Source of the DNA: Chloroflexota bacterium
Lineage (GTDB): Bacteria > Chloroflexota > Limnocylindria > QHBO01
Assembly (NCBI GenBank): GCA_029865285.1
Contig: JAOUHE010000065.1
Coordinates: forward strand, 1-8,978
Direction: 5' to 3'
DNA length: 8,978 bases
Shown: one piece after another, positions 7,702 through 8,978 of the stretch
Numbering within the stretch: the first letter of the stretch is position 1
Layout of the letters: each line of letters starts with the position of its first letter
Translations under genes and position numbers: made by a program
The notes under the pieces: model-generated
Seen by the model: the letters and a program-made list of their open reading frames with translations, nothing else
Databases searched by the model: none
Told to the model about the DNA's origin: nothing

Positions 7702-8436
7702 ATGCGATCCGTGACCGTGCTCGTGCTCGTCGCTGCCCTCGTGGGCGCGTGCGCGGCTCAGGGCTCGCCGACCCCTGACCCGACCGCGTCCCCCGACGCC
7801 TCGACGGCGGCACCGACGCCCACCGTGGAGCCGACGCCCGAACCTACCCCCGCCTACCTGTTCCGCGACGAGTTCAGCGGCACGCTGGCCGAAGGGTGGG
7901 AGTGGCGTGGCGAGGATCCCGACCTCTGGAGCCTGACCGATGATGGCTTCCTGCGGATCCAGGTCCAGCCCACCGGGTTCAGCGCCGAGGATCCGCACAA
8001 CCTGCTTCTACGGCCGGCACCCAACGGGGACTTCGTGATCGAGACCTTCGTGCGATTTGAGCCTGCCCGGAACTTCGAGGTCGCCGGCCTGGTGATCTAC
8101 GAGGACTTCCGGAGCGCGATGCAGTTCGGGCGCGCCTTTGCCCAGTGCGCGCAGGGCTGCGTGGGCAACGGCCTGTACTGGGATGCGCTGGTCGATGGGC
8201 AATACCAGAGCCCAAACTATGCGAGCGAGCCTGGACAGGCCGGGGTGATCTACCTCCGGCTGATCCGCATCGGCGACAGCTACACCGCGTCGTACAGCGC
8301 GGATGGCAGCGCGTGGGTCGAGGTCGGTACCCGCCAGCTGCCGATCAGCCCGAACCATATCGGCATAATTGCCGGGCAGGGCCCGATCAGCGGCCTGGCG
8401 GCCGAATTCGACTACTTCGAGGTCGCCCTGCCGTAG
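7702..8436 (+). CDS. Secreted lipoprotein with a DUF1349/concanavalin A-like domain
   Basis: Predicted protein of 244 residues. A short signal peptide ends in the lipobox VGAC, with Cys17 as the likely lipidated residue, so the protein should be anchored on the outside of the cytoplasmic membrane. Residues about 22-51 form a Thr/Pro/Ala-rich linker (TPTVEPTPEPTP). The rest (about 52-244) looks like a jelly-roll domain of the DUF1349 or beta-xylosidase C-terminal type: FRDEFSGTLAEGWEW at the start, LLLRPAPNGDFVIETFVRFE, VAGLVIYEDFRSAMQFGR, LRLIRIGDSYTASYSADGSA and a closing EFDYFEVALP. Such domains often bind carbohydrate, but no catalytic module is attached, so a binding role at the cell surface is inferred. 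The loop CAQGC (149-153) could hold a disulfide bond. ATG 7702 has a good ribosome binding site and gives a proper signal peptide. The gene is divergent from rarA and convergent with the PPNPC gene. Confidence 0.87.
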   Translation: MRSVTVLVLVAALVGACAAQGSPTPDPTASPDASTAAPTPTVEPTPEPTPAYLFRDEFSGTLAEGWEWRGEDPDLWSLTDDGFLRIQVQPTGFSAEDPHNLLLRPAPNGDFVIETFVRFEPARNFEVAGLVIYEDFRSAMQFGRAFAQCAQGCVGNGLYWDALVDGQYQSPNYASEPGQAGVIYLRLIRIGDSYTASYSADGSAWVEVGTRQLPISPNHIGIIAGQGPISGLAAEFDYFEVALP

Positions 8437-8464
8437 CGAGGGGGCGCGGGGACCAATACGCGGT

Positions 8465-8500
8465 GTGGGGCCCCGAACTCGGCGGAGCACCCGGCCCCGC
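8465..8500. terminator. Weak GC hairpin between two convergent genes
   Basis: GTGGGGCC (8465-8472) can pair with GGCCCCGC (8493-8500) over eight base pairs, one a G-T wobble, around a 20-base loop. It lies in the 85-base gap between convergent stops at 8436 and 8522. No T-tract follows on either strand, so it is at best an imperfect terminator, and chance pairing is likely in such GC-rich DNA. Confidence 0.22.
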
Positions 8501-8521
8501 CGCGATCGGATCGGGCCGGCA

Positions 8522-8978
8522 TCACCCGAGTGGCCTGCAGGGATTGGGCGGGAAGAACTCGCCCCAAAAGCCCGCCGCTGACGCGCCACCGGCGGCCACC
8601 AGCCCTTCGAGCGCGGTCAGCGCCTCGATGTCCGGCAGGCCCGGGCTGGGAACACTGATCCCGCGCAGCCGGTCGGTGGCGTTGCCGAGCACGGTGGCCA
8701 TCGCACCCAACTGCCCGGCGATGCCGTTGGCACTGGTGTCCGCTGCATAGGCATCGGCGTCGGTGATGACCGCGTCGCTGGGCCCCGCCGCTCCGCTCCC
8801 GGCGCAGGCATCGGCCACCGCTTCGGCGAGTCCCTGGTAGGCGGCCAGCGCCTCGTTTGCCGCGTCGCAGGCGGCGTTGATCTCGGCGCACGGGTTGGGC
8901 GGGTAGGCGGCACGCACCCGTTCCAGGCGCGCGTTGACCACGCTCGCAATGTTGCCCACTGCGGCGATGCGGTTGGCG
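8522..8978 (-). CDS. Ala-rich protein with two PPNPC motifs, 5' end outside the window; unknown function
   Basis: The frame is open from the right edge to a TGA at 8522, giving about 152 visible residues. It is open upstream of the first start-like codon (GTG 8959), so the beginning probably lies outside the window. The visible part is rich in Ala and acidic residues and mostly helical in appearance: NARLERVRAAYPPNPCAEIN, AACDAANEALAAYQGLAEAV, a Gly/Ser break, a second helical stretch with QLGAMATVLGNATDRLRG, then SPGLPDIEALTALEGLVAAG and the ending GFWGEFFPPNPCRPLG. The pentapeptide PPNPC occurs twice, about 117 residues apart, and two further cysteines (AACDA, ADACAG) follow the first copy, so disulfide-bonded export is possible. 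I do not recognise a family. It is convergent with the lipoprotein gene. Confidence 0.6.
   Translation of the reverse strand, partial: ANRIAAVGNIASVVNARLERVRAAYPPNPCAEINAACDAANEALAAYQGLAEAVADACAGSGAAGPSDAVITDADAYAADTSANGIAGQLGAMATVLGNATDRLRGISVPSPGLPDIEALTALEGLVAAGGASAAGFWGEFFPPNPCRPLG

Noticed and set aside
7771..7851. Repeat-like tract in the lipoprotein gene
   Set aside because: It only encodes the Thr/Pro-rich linker behind the lipobox; there is no regular DNA repeat unit.
8008..8589. Minus-strand open frame opposite the lipoprotein
   Set aside because: It overlaps both the lipoprotein and the PPNPC gene, lacks motifs and reads as antisense noise.

Overview
The window is GC-rich bacterial chromosomal DNA (visibly around two thirds G+C, with strong G/C bias at third codon positions). 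No rRNA, tRNA, insertion sequence or CRISPR array is visible. The gene content suggests a high-GC member of the Chloroflexota: a multi-membrane-span protein fused to an AfsR/SARP-type output domain, a DUF4446 protein, a separate SelB C-terminal-like protein and a small basic protein with one membrane span. This assignment is an inference from protein style; an actinobacterial relative is not excluded.

Layout: (1) 1-2325, minus strand: a UvrD/PcrA-like superfamily 1 helicase with all visible motifs intact, running off the left edge before its stop. (2) 2464-4488, plus strand, divergent from the helicase: a 674-residue predicted membrane-anchored regulator (about nine membrane spans, a GAF-like segment, a coiled coil, a winged helix and a BTAD domain). 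(3) 5671-4513, minus strand, convergent with the regulator: a two-gene unit of a DUF4446 membrane protein and, 10 bases downstream, a protein made only of SelB-type winged-helix domains. (4) 5815-6189, plus strand, divergent from that pair across a perfect GGTATCATACC palindrome that gives a good -10 hexamer on each strand: a small basic one-span protein. (5) 7532-6186, minus strand: rarA (mgsA), which meets the small gene tail to tail in a shared CTAG that supplies both stop codons. (6) 7702-8436, plus strand: a secreted lipoprotein with a concanavalin A-like (DUF1349-type) domain. (7) 8978-8522, minus strand: the 3' end of an Ala-rich unknown protein carrying two PPNPC motifs.

The genes do not form one pathway. 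Two (helicase, rarA) belong to DNA repair and stalled-fork processing. The others are membrane or surface proteins and a regulator. No obvious defence system, biosynthetic cluster or mobile element is present, and coding density is very high with no gene-free stretch over 300 bases. The most unusual objects are the membrane-tethered SARP/BTAD-like regulator, the SelB tail without its GTPase, and promoter layouts suggesting a symmetric bidirectional promoter and a leaderless rarA transcript.
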